In this document: positions 54,505 through 64,000 of the stretch, in pieces
Layout of the letters: each line of letters begins with the position of its first letter
How positions within the stretch are numbered: the stretch's first letter is position 1
From: Corallococcus sp. EGB
Lineage (GTDB): Bacteria > Myxococcota > Myxococcia > Myxococcales > Myxococcaceae
Assembly (NCBI RefSeq): GCF_019968905.1
Contig: NZ_CP079946.1
Location: forward strand, 7,785,356-7,849,355
Direction: 5' to 3'
Length of the DNA stretch: 64,000 nucleotides
The notes under the pieces: generated by a model
The model's input: the letters and a program-made list of their open reading frames with translations, nothing else
What the model was told of the DNA's origin: nothing
The model's database searches: none
Program-made: the position numbers and the translations under genes

Positions 54505-56669
54505 GCGCGGCTCCCCCGGCGGCTCATCACGTCCAGCACCTCCGCGAGCAGGCGGCCCGCGGCGCACTCGCGCTTGCTGAGGAAGCCGTCCGCCCCGGAG
54601 GCGAGGCCCCGCTCGCGCGCCACGGCCGTGTCGTGCGCGGAGACGAGGATGACAGGCAGCGTGCGCGTGTCCTTGCGCTCGCGCAGCCGGGCGATGAGCT
54701 CGATGCCGTCCATCTCTTCCATGTCCAGGTCGCAGATGACGACGTCGTAGGTGTCCACCTGCAGCCGCTCCAGCGCCCGCGCGCCGCTGGCCGCCAGGTG
54801 CACCTGGAAGCCGCCGGCCTCCAGCATCGCCCGGTGCAGCGCGCGCGCGGTGAGCGAGTCATCCACCACCAGCGCCCGCCGGCTCGCCGCGGACACCGTC
54901 ACCTTCTCCGAATCCGACACCACCCAGTCCGGCCGGAGGATGAGCAGCAGCTCTCCCCGGCTGAGCGTCGCCGCGCCCTGCCAGGCCGCCACGTCGCGCA
55001 CCTCCGACGGCAGCGGGCGGATGACCAGGTCCCGGTCCCCCACCACCGCGTCCACGCCCAGCGCCACGCGCTTGCCGCCGCTCTGCACGATGAGCAGCGG
55101 CTGGCCCTCCGCGGGCGGAGACGACGCGCGCAGGCCCAGCCGCGCGCCCAGGTCCACCACCGGCAACAGCTGCCCCTGGTATTCCAGGTGCGTGCGGCGC
55201 TTTCCCACGCGCAGCATGTCCGGGCGCGCCAGCTGCGTGGACTCCACCGCCAGCATGGGCAGGCCCACGAACTGCTCCAGCGCGCGCACCATCAAGAGCG
55301 GCGAGCTGCCCAGGTCCACCGGCAGCGTCAGCACGAAGCGCGTGCCCTGCCCGCGCGTGCTCGACACCTCGATGCGGCCCTGCAGGGACTCCACCGTGGC
55401 GCGCACCGCGTCCAGGCCCACGCCGCGCCCGGAGGTGTCCGTCACGTCGGAGCGGGTGCTGAAGCCCTCGCGGAAGATGAGCTCGCGCACCTGGTTGTCG
55501 TTGAGCCGCGCGGACTCCTCCGCGGTGATGAGCCCGCGCTTCTCCGCGGACTTGCGCACCTGGAGCAGGTCGATGCCGCGCCCGTCGTCGCTCGCCTCCA
55601 GGTACAGCAGGTTGCCCTGCTGCTCCACGCGCAGCGTGAGCGCGCCCTCGTGGTGCTTGCCGGCCTTCTCGCGCTCGGCGGGCATCTCCAGGCCGTGGTC
55701 CACGGCGTTGCGCAGGATGTGCACGAGCGCGCCCTGGAGCTTCTCCAGCAGGCGCCGGTCCAGCGACACCTCCGCGCCCACCACGGACAGCCGCGCCTCC
55801 TTGCCCAGCTGGCGCGACAGGTCGCGCACCATGCGCTGCAGCGGGTCCAGGATGGTGCGCGTGGGCCGCGTGGTGATGGCCTTGAGGCCCTCCTCCAGCG
55901 CGTCCACGATGTCGCTCGTCTCCTCGCCGTCGGTGCGCAGCGAGCGGCCCGTGCCGGACAAGAGCGTGCGCGCCTCCGCCGTCTCCGCCAGGAGGCCCTG
56001 CTTCGCGAGCAGCGCGGACACCCGCTCCAGCTCCCGGCTGCGCTCCTCCACCCGCAGGCGAACCTCGCGCAGGCGCTCCACCTCGCGCATCAGCGACGTC
56101 ACCTGGGCGGCGCTCACCCGCCAGCCGGCGTCGGAGGACTCCGCCGCAGGGTCCGGCAGGGCCTGCGCTTCGGACGGGGCACCGGCGGCGGCGGGCGGCG
56201 GGGTGGCCGCGGCGGGCGGCACCTGCGCGAAGGCGCCCCCCGGCAGCGCGGCGGCCTCCTCCGGCGGCGGCGCGGCGGCGACCAGCTGGGCCAGCGCGGC
56301 GGCGGGGTCCGGCAGGTGGTCCCCGCGCCCGTCCGCGTGCGCCTGCGCGCGCAGCATGAAGAGGTCCAGCCCGTGCAGCAGCACGTCCACCACCGCGCGC
56401 GGCATCTTCTGCGTGTGCGCCTTGAGCGGCGCCAGCGCGTCCTCCAGCTTGTGGGCGATGTCGCCCAGGTCCTGGAGCCCCAGCGACGAGGCGCTGCCCT
56501 TCAGCGTGTGCAGGTGCCGGCCCAGCCGCGTGTAGATTCTGGCGAGGGCGTCGTTCTCCAGCCCCTCGCGCTCCAGCTCCAGCAGGTCCATGGTGACCTT
56601 CTGGATGACCTCCTGGGCCTCCACGGCGAAGCCCGCCACCAGCGGCTGCAGCATCGGATCAACGGGCAT
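54501..56669 (-). CDS. cheA: Chemotaxis histidine kinase CheA fused to a C-terminal receiver
   Basis: A 722-residue hybrid. The Hpt domain (1-110) has phospho-accepting His54 in HLHTLKGSAS. A Pro/Ala-rich linker lies at about 130-180. Dimerisation and ATPase domains follow, with RNAVDHGLEMPAERE (N), SDDGRGID (G1) and SGRGVGLDAVRATV (G2). The CheW-like regulatory domain contains GLPMLAVESTQLARP. The C-terminal receiver has VVDDSLTA, Asp in VICDLDMEEMDG and Lys in FLSKREC. CheA-REC fusions such as FrzE are typical of myxobacteria; the receiver may act as a phosphate sink. No separate P2 domain is obvious. Confidence 0.94.
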   Translation of the reverse strand: MPVDPMLQPLVAGFAVEAQEVIQKVTMDLLELEREGLENDALARIYTRLGRHLHTLKGSASSLGLQDLGDIAHKLEDALAPLKAHTQKMPRAVVDVLLHGLDLFMLRAQAHADGRGDHLPDPAAALAQLVAAAPPPEEAAALPGGAFAQVPPAAATPPPAAAGAPSEAQALPDPAAESSDAGWRVSAAQVTSLMREVERLREVRLRVEERSRELERVSALLAKQGLLAETAEARTLLSGTGRSLRTDGEETSDIVDALEEGLKAITTRPTRTILDPLQRMVRDLSRQLGKEARLSVVGAEVSLDRRLLEKLQGALVHILRNAVDHGLEMPAEREKAGKHHEGALTLRVEQQGNLLYLEASDDGRGIDLLQVRKSAEKRGLITAEESARLNDNQVRELIFREGFSTRSDVTDTSGRGVGLDAVRATVESLQGRIEVSSTRGQGTRFVLTLPVDLGSSPLLMVRALEQFVGLPMLAVESTQLARPDMLRVGKRRTHLEYQGQLLPVVDLGARLGLRASSPPAEGQPLLIVQSGGKRVALGVDAVVGDRDLVIRPLPSEVRDVAAWQGAATLSRGELLLILRPDWVVSDSEKVTVSAASRRALVVDDSLTARALHRAMLEAGGFQVHLAASGARALERLQVDTYDVVICDLDMEEMDGIELIARLRERKDTRTLPVILVSAHDTAVARERGLASGADGFLSKRECAAGRLLAEVLDVMSRRGSRA

Positions 56670-57198
56670 GGCGCACTCCCCCGTCGGTCCGGCCGAACAG
56701 GCGCTTCGGGTCGATGAGGTGGATGAGCTGGCGGTCGTGGGTGAACACCTCCACCACCGGCCCCTCCGCCCGGGCGCGCGCGGCCTCCACGGACGCGAGC
56801 GGCAGCGTGGTGGGGCGCGGAATCGCCTCGCAGTCGAGCGCGCACAGCTCGCCGTCGCCCCGGTCCACCACCAGCAGCACCGCCGGGTCCTGCCGCCACC
56901 CGTGGCCGCCCAGGAGCGACGCCAGGCTCAGCGCGGACAGCACCTGGCCCTGGAAGCGCAGCACGCCAATCACGGCGGGCGCGGACAGCGGCACCGGCGT
57001 CACCATGCGCAGGGGCAGCGCGGCGCGCAGCGACTCCAGGGGCAGCGCGTAGCGCTCCTCGCCCAGCGGGAACTCGGCGATCCAATGGACCGCCTCCTCC
57101 ACCGTCGACTCGCCCTGCTCGCGCAGGCGCGCGGCCCGGCGCGCGAGCAGCTCCCGCGTCTCCGTCTCCAGGGCCTCGTCCACCACCAGCGGCTTCAT
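56659..57198 (-). CDS. cheW: CheW-like coupling protein
   Basis: A 179-residue protein from ATG 57198, overlapping the stop of cheR by ATGA; its own stop overlaps the cheA start by 11 bp. The CheW SH3-like fold is seen in WIAEFPLGEERYALPLESLR, VLRFQGQVLSALSLASLLGG and VVEVFTHDRQLIHLIDPKRL. A helical N-terminal extension of about 35 residues precedes it. It should link the MCP to CheA. It is more divergent than standard CheW, which may mean a dedicated array. Confidence 0.88.
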   Translation of the reverse strand: MKPLVVDEALETETRELLARRAARLREQGESTVEEAVHWIAEFPLGEERYALPLESLRAALPLRMVTPVPLSAPAVIGVLRFQGQVLSALSLASLLGGHGWRQDPAVLLVVDRGDGELCALDCEAIPRPTTLPLASVEAARARAEGPVVEVFTHDRQLIHLIDPKRLFGRTDGGVRHAR

Positions 57199-58427
57199 TC
57201 CAGCGCCCCCAGATTCAGGTAGGCGTCAGCGGACGCCAGATAGAAGCGCGCGGGCAGCGCCTCCGGTCCATCCACCAACGCGTCCGGCGGCAGCTGCCCC
57301 GCCCGCGTGCGCAGGGCGCGCATCAGCGGGAAGGCCGCGTCCCGGGCCCCGGCGCGCTCGCGCAGGAGCGCCAACTCCAGCAGTCCCGGCAGGTAGTCCG
57401 GCGCCTGCTTCACGAGCAGCTCCAGGACCGCCGTGGCCCCGGCCACGTTGCCCTCTTCAATCCGCTCCAGCGCCTGCAGGTGCAGCCGCGCGGGAGAGGG
57501 CGGCGGGGCCGGCGGCGGCGTGGGCGAAACCGGCGCGGGCGAGGACAGCCGCCGGGGCGCGGGCGACATCCGGGGCGCGGGCACGGGCGGCGCCACGGGC
57601 ACCTGCGCGGAGGGGCGCTCCTCCGGGCGGGGCTTGCGGAAGGCCTGCAGCTCCGGGGGCCCCTCGCGCGTGAGCCCCGGCGGCGCGCGGTCCACCTCCA
57701 CCGTGCCCAGGAACAGGAGTCCCCCCGGCGACAGGGCCCGCGCCAGGTGGACGATGGCCGCGTCGCGCGCGGACGGAGAGAAGTACGTGAGCACGTTGCG
57801 GCAGAGGATGAAGTCGAACTGCCCGAAGCGCTCCGGCAGCGGCGCCAGCAGGTTCGCCGGCGCGAAGCGCGCCACCCTGCGGACCTCCGGGAGGATGGAC
57901 ACCTGCCGCCCGTTGAGGAGCTCGTAGGTGGGGTGCAGCGCGGGCGCGGACTCGCGCCGGGACCAGGCGCCGTAGGTGCCGCGCCGCGCGGCCTCCAGGC
58001 TGGCCTCGTGCAGGTCCGAGCCCAACACCTCCACCGGCATCCCCGGGGGCGAGCACGCCAGCAGACACGCGGCCAGCGAATAGGCCTCCTCGCCGGTGGC
58101 GCACCCGGCGCTCCAGCCGCGCAGGTGCGTGGCGCCGTGGCGCAGCGCGGCCGGGATGCCCTCCTGCGCGATGTAGCGGAAGTGCTCCGGCTGGCGGAAG
58201 AAGTACGTCTCCCCCACCAGGACCGCGCGCACCAGCGTGTAGGCCAGGGGCGAGCCCAGCTGCTGCAGCTCGCTCAGGACCTCCGTGGGCACGCGCCCCC
58301 GGGCCAGCTCCGCGCGCAGCACGCGCTCCACCGCCTCGTGGGCGATGGCGTCGTCGCGGAAGCCGGTGGTGTCCGCCACCACCTCCCGGGCACGGGCCAG
58401 AAGCCTCGGGTCGAGCCCCGCACTCAT
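57195..58427 (-). CDS. cheR: Chemotaxis methyltransferase CheR with TPR-like C-terminus
   Basis: A 410-residue protein from ATG 58427 (ATGA overlap with the upstream REC-CheW gene). The N-terminal helical domain ends in GETYFFRQPEHF, a CheR hallmark. The SAM site has GWSAGCATGEEAYSLAACL and the active region FDFILCRNVLTYFS. A Pro-rich linker (about 270-310) leads to a helical TPR-like region (about 315-405). That domain layout resembles FrzF. It methylates receptor glutamates; the TPR-like part may control target choice. Confidence 0.94.
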   Translation of the reverse strand: MSAGLDPRLLARAREVVADTTGFRDDAIAHEAVERVLRAELARGRVPTEVLSELQQLGSPLAYTLVRAVLVGETYFFRQPEHFRYIAQEGIPAALRHGATHLRGWSAGCATGEEAYSLAACLLACSPPGMPVEVLGSDLHEASLEAARRGTYGAWSRRESAPALHPTYELLNGRQVSILPEVRRVARFAPANLLAPLPERFGQFDFILCRNVLTYFSPSARDAAIVHLARALSPGGLLFLGTVEVDRAPPGLTREGPPELQAFRKPRPEERPSAQVPVAPPVPAPRMSPAPRRLSSPAPVSPTPPPAPPPSPARLHLQALERIEEGNVAGATAVLELLVKQAPDYLPGLLELALLRERAGARDAAFPLMRALRTRAGQLPPDALVDGPEALPARFYLASADAYLNLGALE

Positions 58428-59290
58428 GCGCTCCGCTCTTCCTCCACCGGCGCGAGCAGCGCGGGCAGGTCACGCAGGAGCCCCCGCGAGATGAACACCT
58501 TCGGATCCAGGATGGGCAGCACGCGGCTGCCGGTGCGCAGCATGCCCACGAGCCCTTCCTGCAACAGCCCGTGCTCGGCGCCGCCCACCTTCTCCCGCCG
58601 GTCGATGTCGCTCGCCTGGAACTCCTCCGGGTCCTTCACCGTGTCCACGGTGAGCGCCAGCGACACGCCCTCCACCTCGATGACCACCAGCATCCGCTCC
58701 GCGATGGCCACCTTGTGCTGGACGCCCAGCCGCAGCGCCACGTCCAGCACGCACACCGCCTGGCCGCGCAACTCCACGTACTCGCGCAGGTAGGACGGTC
58801 CGGTGGGCAGGGGCCGCGTCAGGGGCTGGAGCAGGACCTCCTTCACGGAGTCCAGCGGCACGGCGAACTCGCGCTCGCCCACGGACAGCCGCAGCACCAG
58901 CAGGGCCCCGGTCCGCGAGCGCCGGCGCGCGTTCTCCAGCGCCTCGCCCACGCGGGCCAGCAATTCGTCCGCGCGGAAGGGCTTGGCCAGGAACGCCTCC
59001 GCGCCCAGCCCCAGGCACGCCTCCGCGCGCTGCTTCTCCGAGGAGATGATGATGACCGGGATGTCCGCCGTGCCCGGGTCCGCCTTCATCCGCTGGAGGA
59101 CTTCGTCCCCGTCCATCTCCGGCATGGACAGGTCCAGCAGCACCGCCGCCGGATGCAGCCGCCCCACCTTGTCCAGCGCTTCCCGGCCGTTGCTCGCCGT
59201 GTGGATGGTGTAGTGGCCGGAGAGGATGGCCCGCTCCAGTGCCAGGATGGCGTCGCTGTCATCCACCAGCAGCAGGGTCGGCAGGCTCAC
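58424..59290 (-). CDS. Receiver-CheW fusion (CheV-like with reversed domain order)
   Basis: A 288-residue protein from GTG 59290. The N-terminal receiver (1-125) has VDDSDAI and Asp53 (LLDLSMPEMDG), with Lys in FLAKPFRAD. Residues 130-280 are a CheW-like domain (LRLSVGEREFAVPLDSVKEV, LREYVELRGQAVCVLDVALR). CheV proteins have the order CheW then receiver; here it is the reverse. It may couple receptors to CheA under control of its own phosphorylation. It lies 5 bp after cheY and overlaps cheR by 4 bp. Confidence 0.9.
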   Translation of the reverse strand: MSLPTLLLVDDSDAILALERAILSGHYTIHTASNGREALDKVGRLHPAAVLLDLSMPEMDGDEVLQRMKADPGTADIPVIIISSEKQRAEACLGLGAEAFLAKPFRADELLARVGEALENARRRSRTGALLVLRLSVGEREFAVPLDSVKEVLLQPLTRPLPTGPSYLREYVELRGQAVCVLDVALRLGVQHKVAIAERMLVVIEVEGVSLALTVDTVKDPEEFQASDIDRREKVGGAEHGLLQEGLVGMLRTGSRVLPILDPKVFISRGLLRDLPALLAPVEEERSA

Positions 59291-59295
59291 GTTCT

Positions 59296-59673
59296 TCAGG
59301 CCCCGTTCAGGAACTGACGCACCGTCTTGGTCAGCTCGTCGTGCGACACCGGTTTCTGGATGAAGGCGTTGGCCCCCGCCGCCGAGCCGCGCTGGCGCAG
59401 GTCCTCGCCCTTCTCCGCCGTCAGCAGGATGACCGGCACCTTCTGCACCTGCGCCTGGGCGCTCGCGCGGACCTCCTTCACGAAGGTGATGCCATCCATG
59501 TTCGGCATGTTGATGTCGGCGATCACCACGCTCACCGGCACCAGCCGCAACAGCTGCAACGCGCGCTGCGCGTCCTCCGCCTCGACGATGCTGACCCTGA
59601 GGTTCATCAGGTAGATCTTGAGGATGTTGCGGACGGTCGGGCTGTCGTCCACCAGCAAGACGTTGGTGCTCAC
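59296..59673 (-). CDS. cheY: CheY-like response regulator, first gene of the chemotaxis operon
   Basis: A 125-residue single receiver domain from GTG 59673, with GAGGAG about ten bases upstream. It has VDDSPTV (8-14), phospho-acceptor Asp53 (VIADINMPNMDG), Thr in LLTAEKGE and Lys in FIQKPVSHDEL. No output domain is present. As the lead gene of an operon with CheA, CheR, CheB and MCP it is the probable diffusible output. The final target (a gliding motor, pili or another regulator) is not identified here. Confidence 0.92.
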   Translation of the reverse strand: MSTNVLLVDDSPTVRNILKIYLMNLRVSIVEAEDAQRALQLLRLVPVSVVIADINMPNMDGITFVKEVRASAQAQVQKVPVILLTAEKGEDLRQRGSAAGANAFIQKPVSHDELTKTVRQFLNGA

Positions 59674-59757
59674 TGTGCCACGGCTCCTCGCGCAGGCTCC
59701 GCGACGTGCGGGAGATGCCTGCGCTGCATGGGGAATCCTACCGTGAGCGCTCCGACG

Positions 59758-59784
59758 GGCGGAAGCGGGGGGCCCCCGTCCGCC
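59758..59784 (-). terminator. Hairpin downstream of fabI
   Basis: GGCGGA (59758-59763) pairs with TCCGCC (59779-59784), and CGGG (59766-59769) with CCCG (59775-59778) across a small bulge. It lies about 50 bp beyond the fabI stop and 85 bp upstream of the cheY start. No T-run on the minus strand. Confidence 0.35.
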
Positions 59785-59835
59785 GGGGAGCCTGGCAGGC
59801 GAATGTCTGGACTCTCCGAAAAAGGTCGGATGGCC

Positions 59836-60666
59836 TCAGCCTTCCTTCGGCGCGGGGGTCGCGGGGACCCCTTCTGGCGGTTCCACGGTGTCCACCGGGG
59901 GTGCGCCCACCGCGTGGTAGCCGCCGTCCACGTGAATCATCTCGCCCGTGGTGGAGGAGAGCCAGTCCGACAGGAGTGCACAGGCCGTCTTCGCCACGTG
60001 GTCATGGCTGTCCTTGTCGCTCCAGCCCAGCGGCGCCTGCTTCCCCCAGTACTGGGCCAGCGCCTTGAAGCCCGGGATGCCCTTGGCCGCCACGGTGGCC
60101 AGGGGGCCGGCCGCGAGCGCGTTCACCCGGATGCCCTTGGGGCCCAGGTCGCGCGCCAGGTAGCGCACGGTGGCCTCCATGGCCGCCTTGCACACCCCCA
60201 TCCAGTCGTAGATGGGCCACGCCTGCCGGTTGTCGAAGTCCAGCGCCACGATGGAGCCGCCCTGGGTCATCAGCGGCGCGCACGCCACCGCCAGCTCCTT
60301 CACGGAGAAGGCGGAGATGCGGAACGCGGTCTGCGCGCTCTCCCACGGCGTGTTGAGGAAGTTGCCGCCCAGCGCGTCCTCCGGCGCGAACGCGATGGCG
60401 TGCAGCACGCCGTCCACGCGGCCCCACTTCTGCCGCAGCGCCTCCGTCAGCGCCGGAAAGTGCGCCGGGTTCGTCACGTCCAGCTCCAGCACCTCCGTGC
60501 CGGGCTTGAGCCGCTTCGCGCTGCGCTCGGTGAGGGACTTCGCCCGGCCGAACCCGGTGAGGATGACTTCCGCGCCCTGCGCGATCGCGTGCTCCGCGAC
60601 GCCGAAGGCCAACGACTGCGGGGTGAGCACGCCGGTGATGAGCAGGTTCTTGCCCTGGAGGAGCAT
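59836..60666 (-). CDS. fabI: Enoyl-ACP reductase (FabI, InhA-like)
   Basis: A 276-residue short-chain dehydrogenase-like protein from ATG 60666. The nucleotide loop is ITGVLTPQSLAFGVAEHAI, the atypical FabI form without the classical GxxxGxG. The active-site pair is Tyr153 and Lys160 (YDWMGVCK, Tyr-x6-Lys). ARDLGPKGIRVNALAAGPLA follows, and TACALLSDWLSSTTGEMIHV closes the fold. The wording of ITGVLT, LDFD, YDWM and CALLSDW recalls mycobacterial InhA more than E. coli FabI. It performs the last step of fatty-acid elongation, NADH-dependent. The 15-residue Pro-rich end is an extra. Confidence 0.92.
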   Translation of the reverse strand: MLLQGKNLLITGVLTPQSLAFGVAEHAIAQGAEVILTGFGRAKSLTERSAKRLKPGTEVLELDVTNPAHFPALTEALRQKWGRVDGVLHAIAFAPEDALGGNFLNTPWESAQTAFRISAFSVKELAVACAPLMTQGGSIVALDFDNRQAWPIYDWMGVCKAAMEATVRYLARDLGPKGIRVNALAAGPLATVAAKGIPGFKALAQYWGKQAPLGWSDKDSHDHVAKTACALLSDWLSSTTGEMIHVDGGYHAVGAPPVDTVEPPEGVPATPAPKEG

Positions 60667-60977
60667 GTCGGTACGTTTCTGAAAGAGGTGGGAAAGAGGG
60701 GGCGTGTGCTTACCACTCCTGAACGGTCGTTGGGGGCCCCTGGCCCCCGTCCCGTTCGCCCCCGGATGTACGCCTGTTCAGCATGACCAGGGCCCCGGGG
60801 CCTTCTTTGAGCCCCGCCGAGCCCGAGGGAATCCGGAATTCAGTGAAGCTGCGCTCACGCGGGGCATGACTCCATCTGCTCCCTTGAGTGAAGCCTGCCA
60901 GCCGGGCACGACGCGGTTCAACAAACCTGAGGCGAAAACCCCCCAACGCAGCGCCCATCCAGTAAAAGACCCTCGCC
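60667..60977. other. Divergent intergenic region between fabI and sucA
   Basis: These 311 bp must hold the promoters of both fabI and the sucAB operon. GC-rich inverted stretches occur (GGGGGCCCC near 60732, GCCCCGGGGCC near 60793), but no convincing -35/-10 pair is seen. sucA has no clear ribosome binding site before its ATG. Confidence 0.5.
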
Positions 60978-63858
<2,881 letters not shown>

Positions 63859-63869
<11 letters not shown>

Positions 63870-64000
63870 ACTGAAAGTCCCCCCGCTCGGCGAATCCATC
63901 ACCGAGGCCGTCGTCGGCAAGTGGAACAAGAAGCAGGGTGAGTCCGTCGCCGCGGACGAGCCGCTCGTCGTGCTGGAGACCGACAAGGTCACCATCGACG
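63859..64000 (+). CDS. sucB: N-terminus of dihydrolipoyl succinyltransferase (E2), cut by the window edge
   Basis: ATG 63859 overlaps the sucA stop by 11 bp, so the two are translationally coupled. The 47 visible residues are the start of a lipoyl domain ([20 protein letters not shown]). The lipoylated Lys43 is in LETDKVTID. This is the swinging-arm domain of the 2-oxoglutarate dehydrogenase E2 component. The rest of the gene lies beyond 64000. Confidence 0.95.

Noticed and set aside
51723..59673. Assignment of the chemotaxis operon to a numbered Myxococcus system such as Frz or Che7
   Set aside because: Frz has a receptor without membrane helices and a different gene order. Matching to other systems needs sequence comparison that was not possible here.

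Overview
The window looks like chromosomal DNA from a fruiting myxobacterium of the Corallococcus/Myxococcus type. That assignment is an inference from several traits: uniformly GC-rich coding DNA with frequent GTG starts, a Ser/Thr kinase with the HRDVSPQN catalytic loop, large hybrid histidine kinases, a multi-gene chemotaxis operon with a CheA-receiver fusion, PilZ proteins with Pro-rich linkers, and ASH-domain and kelch lipoproteins. About 52 protein genes are supported, including partial ones at both edges. No rRNA, tRNA, insertion sequence, prophage or CRISPR array was seen.

Region by region: 1-6.7 kb carries the end of an SF1 helicase gene, a small unknown protein, an alpha/beta hydrolase, a large ASH-repeat lipoprotein closed by a strong terminator, and a Ser/Thr kinase. 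6.7-13.1 kb has a ttcA-terB-PhnD-like operon, rnd, a Cys-rich Csp-like protein, an M32 carboxypeptidase and a conserved unknown. 13.1-18.7 kb is a probable operon of prfC and two tandem paralogous multi-pass membrane proteins. 18.9-24.7 kb has an arginine-lacking Rid protein, two lipoproteins and an HhH protein. Between two convergent genes of this stretch lies a 770-bp array of twelve 17-bp palindromes spaced about 68 bp apart.

24.9-31.4 kb holds an ABC-2 exporter operon, an Rsm22-like methyltransferase, prolyl aminopeptidase and an M20 peptidase. 31.4-38.8 kb is a signalling block: a lone receiver, a PilZ protein, a 36-residue membrane peptide gene, a histidine kinase, an RlmL-like methyltransferase and a hybrid kinase. 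39-49 kb is mixed metabolism: fatty-acid desaturase, GH18 chitinase-like lipoprotein, PlsC-like acyltransferase, FNR-type reductase, hydrolase, NfuA-like Fe-S carrier with an overlapping methyltransferase, and a FemAB-like acyltransferase.

49-51.7 kb is clpS-clpA. 51.7-59.7 kb is a minus-strand chemotaxis operon in the order cheY, REC-CheW, cheR, cheW, cheA-REC, cheB, MCP, mostly joined by ATGA/GTGA or short overlaps. The window closes with an InhA-like enoyl-ACP reductase and sucA-sucB of the TCA cycle. Most genes are ordinary. The parts that look least explained are the palindrome array at 21658-22424, the small ORF at 33174-33284, the start of the methyltransferase at 46711, and the reversed CheV-like fusion.
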